The notes under the pieces were generated by a model that was not told where the DNA came from, searched no databases, and was given only the letters and a program-made list of their open reading frames with translations. The translations under genes and the position numbers were made by a program. A stretch of DNA of 64,000 nt from Chromobotia macracanthus (Eukaryota > Chordata > Actinopteri > Cypriniformes > Botiidae). Shown here one piece after another: positions 1 through 8,286 of the stretch. Position 1 is the stretch's first letter. Each line of letters starts with the position of its first letter. The DNA lies in the NCBI GenBank assembly GCA_036877525.1, contig JAZGTH010000005.1, forward strand, positions 6,776,001 through 6,840,000, in the 5' to 3' direction.

Positions 1-567
1 TTTTGTATTGAGAATTGTATTTCCACAAGGTCACATTTTCATATAATCTACTTTCATATAATGAGGTAAAAGAATGACAATTATGTTTTGTCCGTAGTCC
101 ATGACAGGCTTGTCTCTGAATTCCTCAAATTTTCCCCCTTTAGATTATTTAATTAATTCAGATTGCACTCTTAATACATAATAGAATTAAATAAAAATAA
201 TGATGATGTTTGTGGTAGAGGAAAAACAGTCATGATTGTGAGATAAGTTGTTTATATACTCATGCACTATGATTGACAGAATTAGACACTCTATTTTGTT
301 TCATTTTTCCACCAAAACAAGTCTGAGATGCAACAATAATTGGCGGACCCCCTGCAGTATCACCACGGACCCCCTCTGCTCGAACTGTTGCTTAAATAAC
401 CTGTTCATTTCCACTGTCTTAGTTTTTTTTTACCTTTTTATGATTGGGAGCTTTGGTATTGTATGTCTAAAGAATAAAACTCATAGAAAATGGTTTTATG
501 TCAATTAAAGTGAGACTTCTTTTCTTGCGTCTTATTGCATGTCTTTGCCTGGCTGTCTTTCTCTCAG
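1..567 (+). other. sequence upstream of first visible rasgrp2 exon
   Basis: AT-rich, without a recognisable rasgrp2 start exon. I looked for codons resembling the conserved N-terminus (DLDKGC...) and saw none, so this is most likely intron, with the start-codon exon left of the window. Confidence 0.5.
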
Positions 568-670
568 ACAATGACGGCGTTCTGAAGGAGACATCATTTG
601 TACGCATGTTTCTCACCATGCATCCCTGGTACCTGTCGTCCTCTGACCTAGCCAAGGAACTCCTGCACAA
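568..670 (+). CDS. rasgrp2: rasgrp2 coding exon: REM (RasGEF_N) segment
   Basis: This is the first rasgrp2 exon visible. The acceptor is tttctctcag and the exon starts with the last two bases of a split Asp codon. It encodes [18 protein letters not shown], the conserved helix of the REM domain that stabilises the catalytic core. The donor is gtatcc at 671, leaving two bases (AA) of a Lys codon that is completed by the G at 954. Confidence 0.85.
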
Positions 671-3600
671 GTATCCTACTTTAGCAGATCTTTCACTTTT
701 TTCACTTTTTCTGAGAACTCTGCATTTCAAAAACTAGCATTACTGTCAAATACGCCTGAAAAGAAATAAAAGTCTTTGTACATTTAGTTTCCAAGGTGAC
801 AGCTTGGCTTTTATGCTAGACATTTAGCACTTAGTACATTCATGGGTGGGGTTTGTCATTTGAAGAGAGGCTGACAGCATCACAATCTGTTTCCATCACA
901 TTCCTCATAGCCCTCATTGGCAATGAAGTGGAGCTACCTTGACAGTATTACAGGTCTCAGGAACAGGATTGTTCTGCAAATCGCCAGTCTCAAATATGTC
1001 ACCTTGTCAAGTAGGTTAAAAACCCATTTGTTCACCTAGTTTTTTCCTTACTTTGTTTTTTTGGACATATGCTCAGAAAAGCTCAGTACTGCACTGTACA
1101 ACTAAAGCAGTGTCTAAGGGTCTGTGACCATTAGTGAAAATGTGTCCATTTGAACATTAAATACACCCATTTGTATATGTACTTTGAACGTTCTGAAAAG
1201 CATTTCATTTATACTGATACTCAGTATTTTTGGCCTGGTTTCCAGTGTGAAAAAGACTGTACGTTTAAAATGTGTATGTCTAGCCCAATTTTTGCCTTAG
1301 TGCACTTAGGCTGGCAGGGACCTTGTGAGCTAATATGGAAACCAGGAAATCTGACCTTTTGTACAACGGAGTTAAGATCAGGTCAATATGACCCAGAAGT
1401 GAATTTATGCCATTAAGTTGTTTTTGTACATTCTAAATGCATTTGAACGTTCTAAAAAGCATTTCATTTATACTGATACTCAGTATTTTTGGCCTGGTTT
1501 CCAGTGTGAAAAAGACTGTACGTTTAAAATGTGTATGTCTAGCCCAATTTTTGCCTTAGTGCACTTAGGCTGGCAGGGACCTTGTGAGCTAATATGGAAT
1601 CCAGGAAATCTGACCTTTTGTACAATGGAGTTAAGATCAGGTCAATATGACCCAGAAGTGAATTTATGCCATTAAGTTGTTTTTGTTATACGTTTTTTCA
1701 AAATCTAAAATGCGTGTTTATTTCCAGGTTTAAATTCAATTCTGAAAACCTAGATTTTTCTCAACCCACTGCATTGCTTATAAAGACGTGCATATTTTGT
1801 GTCATGAGACAGCTGGGTTGGATCACAAAAAATGTATTCTGAATTTAAATAAAACGTTTGAGGCAAGACTGTTCACAGAAGAAACTCGTTCTCCTGATGT
1901 CGTGCCCAGACCTATTTTATGCATATCTTCTCAGTGTCATAGCTCTCTCTGTTTTGCTCTCTCTCTTTTTCTGTCAGGTACTGGATATCTGAGTTCCCAG
2001 CTGAGTTTGACCTGAACCCCGCGCTGGCTGAGCAGATCCGCGGTCTGAAGGAGCGACTGGAGCAGAATGGAGATGTGAGGCGTAGTCTGCTCATCGACAT
2101 AGACAGCATGTGAGTAACAGGGGCCAAAGATTCAGCCAAACCGCTGCTCTTTTGATGCAGAGGGCTGGAGAATGTACTGAACATCACACATGGGCCACAT
2201 ATAAACAGCTGAGCATTTTATGCAGTTGCCCATTCAGTTCCTGTTCACGTAGTGCAGCTTGAGACTTTAGTAGGCTTTATGAATACTGTACAGCAGTGAA
2301 GTCTATATATACTTGAAGATCAAAGGGTCTGTGGTCAGATATGAATATGGATGGTATTTGGACATCCTCGACAAAAGACAGAAATAGAACTGTTTGGGCG
2401 TGCTGATTTCTTGGCCGACTGGGAAGGCTAATTTATTATGTGAAAATACTTTCACATTTTGTTTTACAGCATTATTCAATTATCATTTCATTATCGTTAT
2501 ACTTCCTTAATTGATGTTGCTACATAAGGACTAAAACTACCATGTAGAGTAATGTAAGTTTACGTGCTTAACGGATTAAGACAGCCAGTGCAGTCTATAT
2601 GTTGCAACTTGCTAGCAACTTACATTTTCTGACAAATCACACAGCAGTTTTAAATTTTACATTTGCGGTATGAATGTGTGAAATTGAGTCTTTTTTTAAA
2701 AATAATGTTAACAACGGAGCTGATTTTATTCATAAATCAAAAACAACTAATTTGAAATTCCAGAGGGAACCCACCAACATACAAACTGAGTTGCTATAAA
2801 CAGAATGTTTTGTTTTGTTGCCTGCAGCCCATCATACGAATGGAGACGGCAGCTGTCTGAAACCGTCCAGAAGAAACGCAAGACCTCGCTTCTGTTTGAC
2901 CACCTGGATGCTTCCACGCTGGCCGAACATCTCACTTATATGGAGTACAAATCATTTTGCAAAATACTTGTGAGTTCTTTAATGTTTTGCATTTAGTGAT
3001 GATAGTCACATTTGAACCAATTAGAAGTGCATGATCTGGATTCACACTGCGAATGACAAATCGGTTTCAGTTCCAGGACTACCACAGTTTTGTGATGCAC
3101 GGCTGCACAGTGGATAATCCTATTCTGGAGCGTTTCATTACCCTCTTTAACAGTGTTTCCCAGTGGATCCAAATCATGGTTCTCAGTAAGCCTACAGCTC
3201 AGCAGAGAGCTACCGTCATCAGTGAATTCATCAAAGTGGCCCAGGTTAATGCGACTCTCTTATATTCGGAGCTATGCAGTCCATTTATATGCAGTCTATT
3301 GTTTAATGTGTATGTGTGTGTGTGTGTGTGAACAGAAGCTACTGCAGCTGCAGAACTTCAACACCCTGATGGCGGTAGTAGGTGGACTTAGCAATAGCTC
3401 CATCGCTAGACTCAAGGATACGCAGGCGCTCATCTGCAGTGAGACACGCAAGGTGAGAGCTGCCAGAGAGCTGCTTTGTAAACACCTCCGAAACTGGCAA
3501 GAAAAACAAATAACTGTGACACTTAAACTCTGGCTAAAGGAGATAAGATTGTTAAAGTCAGTAAGGGGAGCAAGCTTCACAGCAGATGGCTGGAGTGCCA

Positions 3601-6600
3601 TTTTCATACTCTTCGCCAGATTGCACAGAAATATCAATACTCAAGAGGAGTGTTTTGTTTGCAGAGAACCAAACATGCTGTCATAAAGAGCGTATTTAAA
3701 ACTTTTACACCCCTGTATTTCTATATAGTTTGTGAATGAGAACTTTTTTACTAATGGTCTGCACCGTGTTTAATTAGGTGTTTGATGGATTGGTGGAGCT
3801 GGTCACTTCATCAGGAAACTACAATCACTACCGTCAGAGCTTCTCGGAATGCTCGGGATTCCGTTTCCCCATTCTTGGGGTGCATTTGAAGGACCTGATT
3901 GCCGTCCATGTGGCCCTGCCTGATTGGGTTAACCCAGAGAAAACCAGGGTCAACCTCACCAAGACGCATCAATTGTATGCCATCCTGGAAGAGCTGGCGC
4001 TCATTCAGAGCACTCCGCCCAACATAGAAGCCAATTCAGACCTGCTGAATCTGCTGATAGTGAGTCTTATATGGGTGGGATTGAGCATGGACCGGGTTTT
4101 CCGATCTTATCCTTAATCTAAATGTCTTTCCGTGTGTTTTATGATTTTTTCAGTACTCTAGAAGTGGAATTTCACAGAGAAGCTTTAGCGTACAGCTGAA
4201 TTATATTACTTCAACCACCTTATAAAAAACTAAGGAAGTTATTTAGGTTATATCACATGAGTGGTTTTGACTGTGGTGATATTCACAGTCACATTCAACT
4301 AAATTAGAAAACCATAACTACACCAAAATTAGCTGTTACATAATAATGTTAAATCTAAACATTTGAAGTGAAACTAAATTAACTGGGTTTATGAAATGAT
4401 ATAGCATACTTTGGATTTGTACTGTTAAATATCAGTTCCATAATGAGTGTGAATGTGTAGATGGGATCGGACATTAGCCATCAATTACACATCCTTCTGT
4501 CCCTGGCCAGGTGTCTTTGGACCAGTACCACTCAGAGGATGAGCTTTATCAGCTCTCTCTCCAGAGGGAGCCACGCAAAACCAAACTATCAGTGAGTCCC
4601 ACCCACCGACATAACTGCTCAGATAGCAAATCAGTGGCCACCATGAAGCAAAAACCACCAATTACAAGCACTCATGACACAATTTGACAGATTAATTTTC
4701 CTGTACTGCTTGCATAATCCACTTACGTGGACTTGCAGCTGGGAGACTGAACCACTACTCTATAATTATTCTGTTCAATCGACAGACAGCAGTCATTTAT
4801 ACATATCTGCTGGTGCCTTATTTTCACTTGCTAAGTGACTTCGCCATTGATCTCCGGCCTTTTAGACTTCCAGTTCAGAGTCGCAGTCCCCACTTATAGA
4901 ACAGTGGGCATCTTCCGTCAAACCCAAAGCAGATCCGGCCATTATCAACAAACACATTGAGAAAATGGTGGAGGTATGTAACCCATGCACGATTTATTCC
5001 AATTCACTTATAAATTATCTGAATGTTCTTTGATTTTCTTATAAACATACTGCACATAATGTACTTAAAAGGACAGTTCACACAAAAATGATGCAAGAGA
5101 CTCAGAAACTAGCACAGCAATGTTGGAAATAGGTTGCTGGGGATGACCGTTATTTTAACAGTTTAGTGGTCATTATACAACAATATTTTACCTCAGAATG
5201 TTGCAATTGACTAGTCAGAAAAGTATTTAGAAGAGCCATATAATAAGTATTACTTTGCCATGAAAAGATTTAACCAGATGACATCTTATGTATAGTCAGT
5301 GTTCCAAAATTTCGACACCAATGGAGATGGCTACATTTCCCAAGAAGAGTTTGAGATTATCAGGAGTAATTTTCCTTACCTTGGCAAGTTTGATGAACTG
5401 GACCAAAACCGGTGGGTTAATCAATACGCCTATCTAGTGTACTTGTTTTCACCAGTTTGTCAAAGTCTACAGTACCTTAAAGATCCCATCTTTCTATTTT
5501 CTTTTTTTTGCCTGTAGGGATTGTAAAATTAGTCGAGAGGAGATGATTGAGTACTTCACCAAGGCAAGCTCTTTACAGAACTGCAAGATGGGCTTTGTTC
5601 ACACATTTACAGAGGCGAGCAGTGTCAAGCCTTCATTTTGTCGGCACTGCTCTCGCTTGGTGAGTATTCGTTTTATTTAGGGCTCAAACCCTTTATCTTC
5701 ATCTTCAGCCCACTGACAAGCAGCAGATGAGATGAAATAAGCTCTATTCAGCATCACGAGAAACACGCATTCAGATCTGTATCTATCTGTGCATATAATG
5801 TGATCTATTTTATTATCACTGGGAATCAAAATCGTGTTTACAACTGGTATTTGTTCAAATTTGTCTCTCCTGTCAGAGCTTTATGGCTTTACATGCCGCT
5901 TATGTTGTTTTTGGTCGTGCACAGCAGTTTTGTTTTTTCAGAAGCAGGCTGGGGGAGGGGGGTGAGGGTGTGCCGGAGGGAAAGATGTTATTATGTTCAC
6001 AGTTGGTGAGGTACGGCTGGGTGTAGATAGTAACCACTTCCTATTTTCAAATTTCCTGTCAAGGTCCACCCCAGCACATGATCTGTTTTCCTTTATCTGT
6101 AGAGTTGTTAGTTCACATCAGGGTTTTAAATAAGCTCTAATTATTTCTATATTATATATACATATTTAAAAAACATTTTTACAACTGTACAACATTCTCT
6201 TTTTACCGGCCAATATCTATTGCTAGTTTTTGAGGCACGCAAGAACAAATGTTCAAGTGACAAATGTCACCCATGAGCTACAGAATTCTGTAGCTCGTGT
6301 TAATTTTCTGACCCAACAGCAAAAATCCATTTTCATGTTCTCTTTCATGTTTTTCTTAAATGTTATGGTTTTGTCACTTGTTTGACATACCATTTTTTCA
6401 GATATGGGGATTTTACAAACAGCGATACAAATGCAAAGGTATGTCTCACTTCCTCAATCTTCAGAGCCTCAGAGGGGAGCTCCCGGGGTCTGTGATGGTG
6501 TCGTGACTCTTCTCCCTGTTTTTCAGTGTGTGGGGTGAGCTGTCATAAAGATTGTCAGAGTCGTTTGGCCATTGAGTGCCGCAAGCGGACACAGAGCATC

Positions 6601-7328
6601 AGTTGTGACAGTGGCGCTTCCTTTAAAGCCACACGTTCCTTCAGCTTCCCGCCTCCCACCAGCACGCAGACAATAGCAGAGTGTCCGGGTAAATACAGAA
6701 GTATTCACAAGTGTACTTGAATACAAAGGCATCCACACACACTTTACACTAAACAATTCATACAGTGTGGTAGAAAGCCTGTAAAATAACAAATGTATAT
6801 AAATATTTGAGATTCTCAAATGAGCACATATTTGATATTGGCCATTTGAACTCCATTGTGACCACTGAACTCCATCAAAATTCTTCCATTGAACCACACA
6901 AAAGACTCTTTGGAACATTCTCAAATCATGCTGAGATAACACAGATCATCAGTTTTTGCACTAGTCTATGGCAGTTTAAGCGCATGGTGTCATTAAAGGA
7001 TTAGTTCACCCGAAAATGAAAATGCTTTCATTATTTACTCACCCACATGTTGCTCCAAATCATATGCTGTTGCTGTGTCTATAAAAAACCGAAGTAGATG
7101 TTTAGAAAAACTTCACATAGATTTTCCATATGCATAGACACATAATACTGACATACTTAATGAGAAATATCACATTTGTAGAATCACTATCCTGTTTATG
7201 TTGTATTTATTATGCATTTTGACTTCAGTGATTCTTTCTCATTCGCTTTTGTTATTCTCTTTACCTCCACAGTCATCACAGATGGCTCTCAGGAGAAAGA
7301 GGATGAGGTTTTTGATGTACACCTTTGA
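568..7328 (+). CDS. rasgrp2: rasgrp2 (CalDAG-GEFI), 14 coding exons, 5' end missing
   Basis: RAS guanyl-releasing protein 2 is a cytosolic exchange factor that loads GTP on Rap1/Rap2 in response to calcium, best known in platelets. Exons read from splice sites: 568-670, 954-1010, 1978-2109, 2828-2969, 3071-3244, 3336-3452, 3778-4059, 4511-4591, 4866-4973, 5296-5411, 5518-5659, 6402-6438, 6527-6688, 7273-7328. All phases join, giving about 568 codons plus a split first codon. Domains in order are the REM/RasGEF_N part, CDC25-type RasGEF, two EF-hands and a C1 zinc finger. The end, DEVFDVHL then TGA, closely matches the human RASGRP2 C-terminus (GVFDIHL) from memory; that and the nrxn2 neighbour point to rasgrp2 among the four paralogues. 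Human RASGRP2 is 609 aa; about 24 N-terminal residues including the start codon are not in the window. Confidence 0.93.
954..1010 (+). CDS. rasgrp2: rasgrp2 coding exon: short REM linker exon
   Basis: A 57-base exon, found by requiring phase continuity. The acceptor is attacag and the donor gtaggt. It begins with the G that completes the Lys codon of the previous exon, reads [18 protein letters not shown], and ends with AA, completed by the G at 1978. Human RASGRP2 has an equivalent divergent linker ending in CHLVR before YWIS. The conserved CHLV block and double phase match make it convincing despite its size. Confidence 0.8.
1183..1686. repeat. two-copy tandem duplication, 259-base period, in rasgrp2 intron
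   Basis: Copies at 1183-1427 and 1442-1686 differ at only about three substitutions by eye, separated by 14 bases, so the duplication is recent. Each copy keeps an open frame of about 79 codons ending in EVNLCH on the + strand. That is probably a by-product of two near-identical sequences. I do not recognise the unit as a known transposon. Confidence 0.9.
1978..2109 (+). CDS. rasgrp2: rasgrp2 coding exon: end of REM, linker to RasGEF
   Basis: The acceptor is ctgtcag and the donor gtgagt. The exon encodes [20 protein letters not shown] and continues to LIDID, nearly superimposable on the human REM-to-RasGEF linker ([14 protein letters not shown]). It starts with one base and ends with two bases of split codons, and both match the flanking exons. 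Confidence 0.92.
2828..2969 (+). CDS. rasgrp2: rasgrp2 coding exon: start of RasGEF (CDC25) domain
   Basis: The acceptor is cctgcag and the donor gtgagt. It reads [20 protein letters not shown] and then [20 protein letters not shown], the entry of the CDC25 catalytic domain (human [20 protein letters not shown]). It ends in phase 0 after FCKIL. Confidence 0.93.
3071..3244 (+). CDS. rasgrp2: rasgrp2 coding exon: RasGEF core
   Basis: The acceptor is ggtttcag and the donor gttaat. Its 58 whole codons include [20 protein letters not shown] and [20 protein letters not shown]. This is the part of the CDC25 fold holding the conserved [17 protein letters not shown] block of the family. Both ends are phase 0. 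Confidence 0.94.
3307..3331 (+). repeat. (TG)n microsatellite abutting a rasgrp2 splice acceptor
   Basis: A TG-rich run with one TA interruption ends at 3330, and the acceptor aacag follows at once, ahead of the exon at 3336. It occupies the place of the polypyrimidine tract. Confidence 0.9.
3336..3452 (+). CDS. rasgrp2: rasgrp2 coding exon: RasGEF core with TG-repeat acceptor
   Basis: The exon has 39 whole codons and reads [20 protein letters not shown], the most conserved stretch of RasGEF domains. The donor is gtgaga. The preceding intron is only 91 bases and its acceptor (aacag) is preceded directly by a TG microsatellite instead of an ordinary pyrimidine tract. Skipping would stay in frame but would remove catalytic-core residues. 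Confidence 0.94.
3778..4059 (+). CDS. rasgrp2: rasgrp2 coding exon: RasGEF catalytic hairpin region
   Basis: A 282-base exon, acceptor taattag and donor gtgagt. It encodes [40 protein letters not shown] and then [17 protein letters not shown]. This covers the C-terminal half of the CDC25 domain, including the PxLGxHLKDL motif shared by RasGRP proteins. Both ends are phase 0. Confidence 0.95.
4511..4591 (+). CDS. rasgrp2: rasgrp2 coding exon: end of RasGEF domain
   Basis: 27 codons, acceptor ctggccag and donor gtgagt. The translation [20 protein letters not shown] is nearly identical to human RASGRP2 ([20 protein letters not shown]). The tail KTKLS leads into a variable linker. Confidence 0.93.
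4866..4973 (+). CDS. rasgrp2: rasgrp2 coding exon: Ser-rich linker to EF-hands
   Basis: 36 codons, acceptor ccttttag and donor gtatgt. It encodes a Ser-rich linker ([10 protein letters not shown]) followed by [16 protein letters not shown] and HIEKMVE, matching the human linker (EEWTSAAKPKLD and HIEKMVE). In the family this linker helps autoinhibition by covering the Rap-binding face; that role is family knowledge. Confidence 0.91.
5296..5411 (+). CDS. rasgrp2: rasgrp2 coding exon: EF-hand 1
   Basis: The acceptor used is tatgtatag, giving [20 protein letters not shown] in phase after MVE; an AG four bases downstream would break the frame. The loop [12 protein letters not shown] has all expected calcium ligands (D1, N3, D5, Y7 backbone, S9, E12). 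The donor is gtgggt after two bases of an Arg codon. Confidence 0.93.
5518..5659 (+). CDS. rasgrp2: rasgrp2 coding exon: EF-hand 2 and start of C1 domain
   Basis: The acceptor is cctgtag and the donor gtgagt. It completes the second EF loop as [12 protein letters not shown], then runs [20 protein letters not shown], the first zinc ligands of the C1 domain (His, then CxxC). Loop position 6, normally Gly (human DQNQDGCISREE), is Cys here. Confidence 0.93.
5951..5980 (+). other. G-rich tract with G-quadruplex potential in rasgrp2 intron
   Basis: Four runs of three or more G (GGGGG, GGGGGG, GGG, GGG) with loops of 1, 3 and about 9 bases lie in the intron between the two C1-encoding exons 5518-5659 and 6402-6438. 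Confidence 0.5.
6402..6438 (+). CDS. rasgrp2: rasgrp2 coding exon: C1 domain micro-exon
   Basis: A 37-base exon, acceptor tttttcag and donor gtatgt. It encodes [12 protein letters not shown] plus one base. It supplies the central C1 loop and the next zinc-binding Cys. The usual Gln-Gly pair of C1 domains (KQG in human RASGRP2) reads Gln-Arg here. Confidence 0.92.
6527..6688 (+). CDS. rasgrp2: rasgrp2 coding exon: end of C1 domain and Ser-rich tail
   Basis: The acceptor is gtttttcag and the donor gtaaat. It encodes [20 protein letters not shown], finishing the C1 zinc pattern (CxxC, H, CxxC, C), then a Ser/Thr-rich basic tail. The tail includes [10 protein letters not shown], comparable to RAFSFSLP in the human protein. 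Confidence 0.93.
6993..7085 (+). mobile_element. fragment of a fish inverted-repeat element (one terminus)
   Basis: It starts TTAAAGGATTAGTTCACCCG and continues into the T-rich 'cattatttactcaccc' block. This is the same terminus as the fuller element at 16205-16675. No matching opposite end is visible nearby, so it is a truncated copy in the last coding intron of rasgrp2. A weaker relative (aaaggacagttcacac) sits near 5067. Confidence 0.55.
7273..7328 (+). CDS. rasgrp2: rasgrp2 last coding exon
   Basis: The acceptor is ctccacag. It encodes [18 protein letters not shown] followed by TGA at 7326-7328. The acidic stretch and final FDVHL match the end of human RASGRP2. A strong donor (gag|gtaaga) follows four bases after the stop, so the 3'UTR may be spliced, with a plausible acceptor (tttcatag) ending at 7443. 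Confidence 0.9.
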
Positions 7329-7875
7329 TGAGGTAAGAAAGAAACACACACACACACACCTTGTGCTTTTTCAATGACTCTTTTCATGAAGAGAAATCCA
7401 TGACCTGGCATTAGATATGTTCCTCTTCTTTCCATTTTCATAGGAAGATCCTGGAGCAAATCCATAAGCAACCGCAGCCTAGTGAGAAAGCAGTATTATT
7501 CTCCAAAGCCTTTGTGTATGTGTGTGTGTGTGTCCAAAGCCTCTGTGTGTGTGCATGTGTGTGCGCGCTGGTCATCTGTTTGTTGTCCAGTGTGATATAT
7601 GCTCTTGTTCTCTCTTTAACTGTGGTAAGAATCAAACCAAATATAAAAAAGGACCAAAAATTAATTATACTAAAATTTTACACCTGAAACAAGTTATTCT
7701 CATTTAAATCATTTTAATATATATATGGACATATAATTTTAGTGCTTTTTTATATCAAGGAATATATGGCCAATGCAAGAAAACATATATACTGTATATA
7801 TTTATTTAGCATCGCAAATGTACTGACTTTCTGCAACTGCATGATTTCATTGACTTATTTTATATTCATTATATA

Positions 7876-8003
<128 letters not shown>

Positions 8004-8280
8004 AGTCAAGGTGACATGAATGACATGTTGCAGACAGCATAGTACCTCGGTCATCTTTTATCATGGGCTTCAATTTCCCACCAACAGAAGGCGCTGTTGT
8101 CCTAAATTGAAAGACTGATATGATAATCTCTTGTGCTGCCTCAATATCGTTGCATCTTTCTGTATTTATAATATTATGATTAAGGATATGAATGGTTTGT
8201 TTTACTTGATGTGTTTTTTTTACAGTTCCATCATGTATGTTTAAATGTCTTTTGGTAGAAGAGATGAATGCATATGTGAT

Positions 8281-8286
8281 AATAAA
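8281..8286 (+). terminator. candidate polyadenylation signal for rasgrp2
   Basis: A canonical AATAAA about 0.95 kb past the rasgrp2 stop, followed within 30 bases by GT-rich sequence. No downstream coding exon on this strand competes for it before the nrxn2 region. Confidence 0.4.

Noticed and set aside
3153..3686. A 177-codon frame over rasgrp2 exons
   Set aside because: Out of frame with the clearly homologous RasGEF exons at 3071-3244 and 3336-3452; it is a shadow running through introns.
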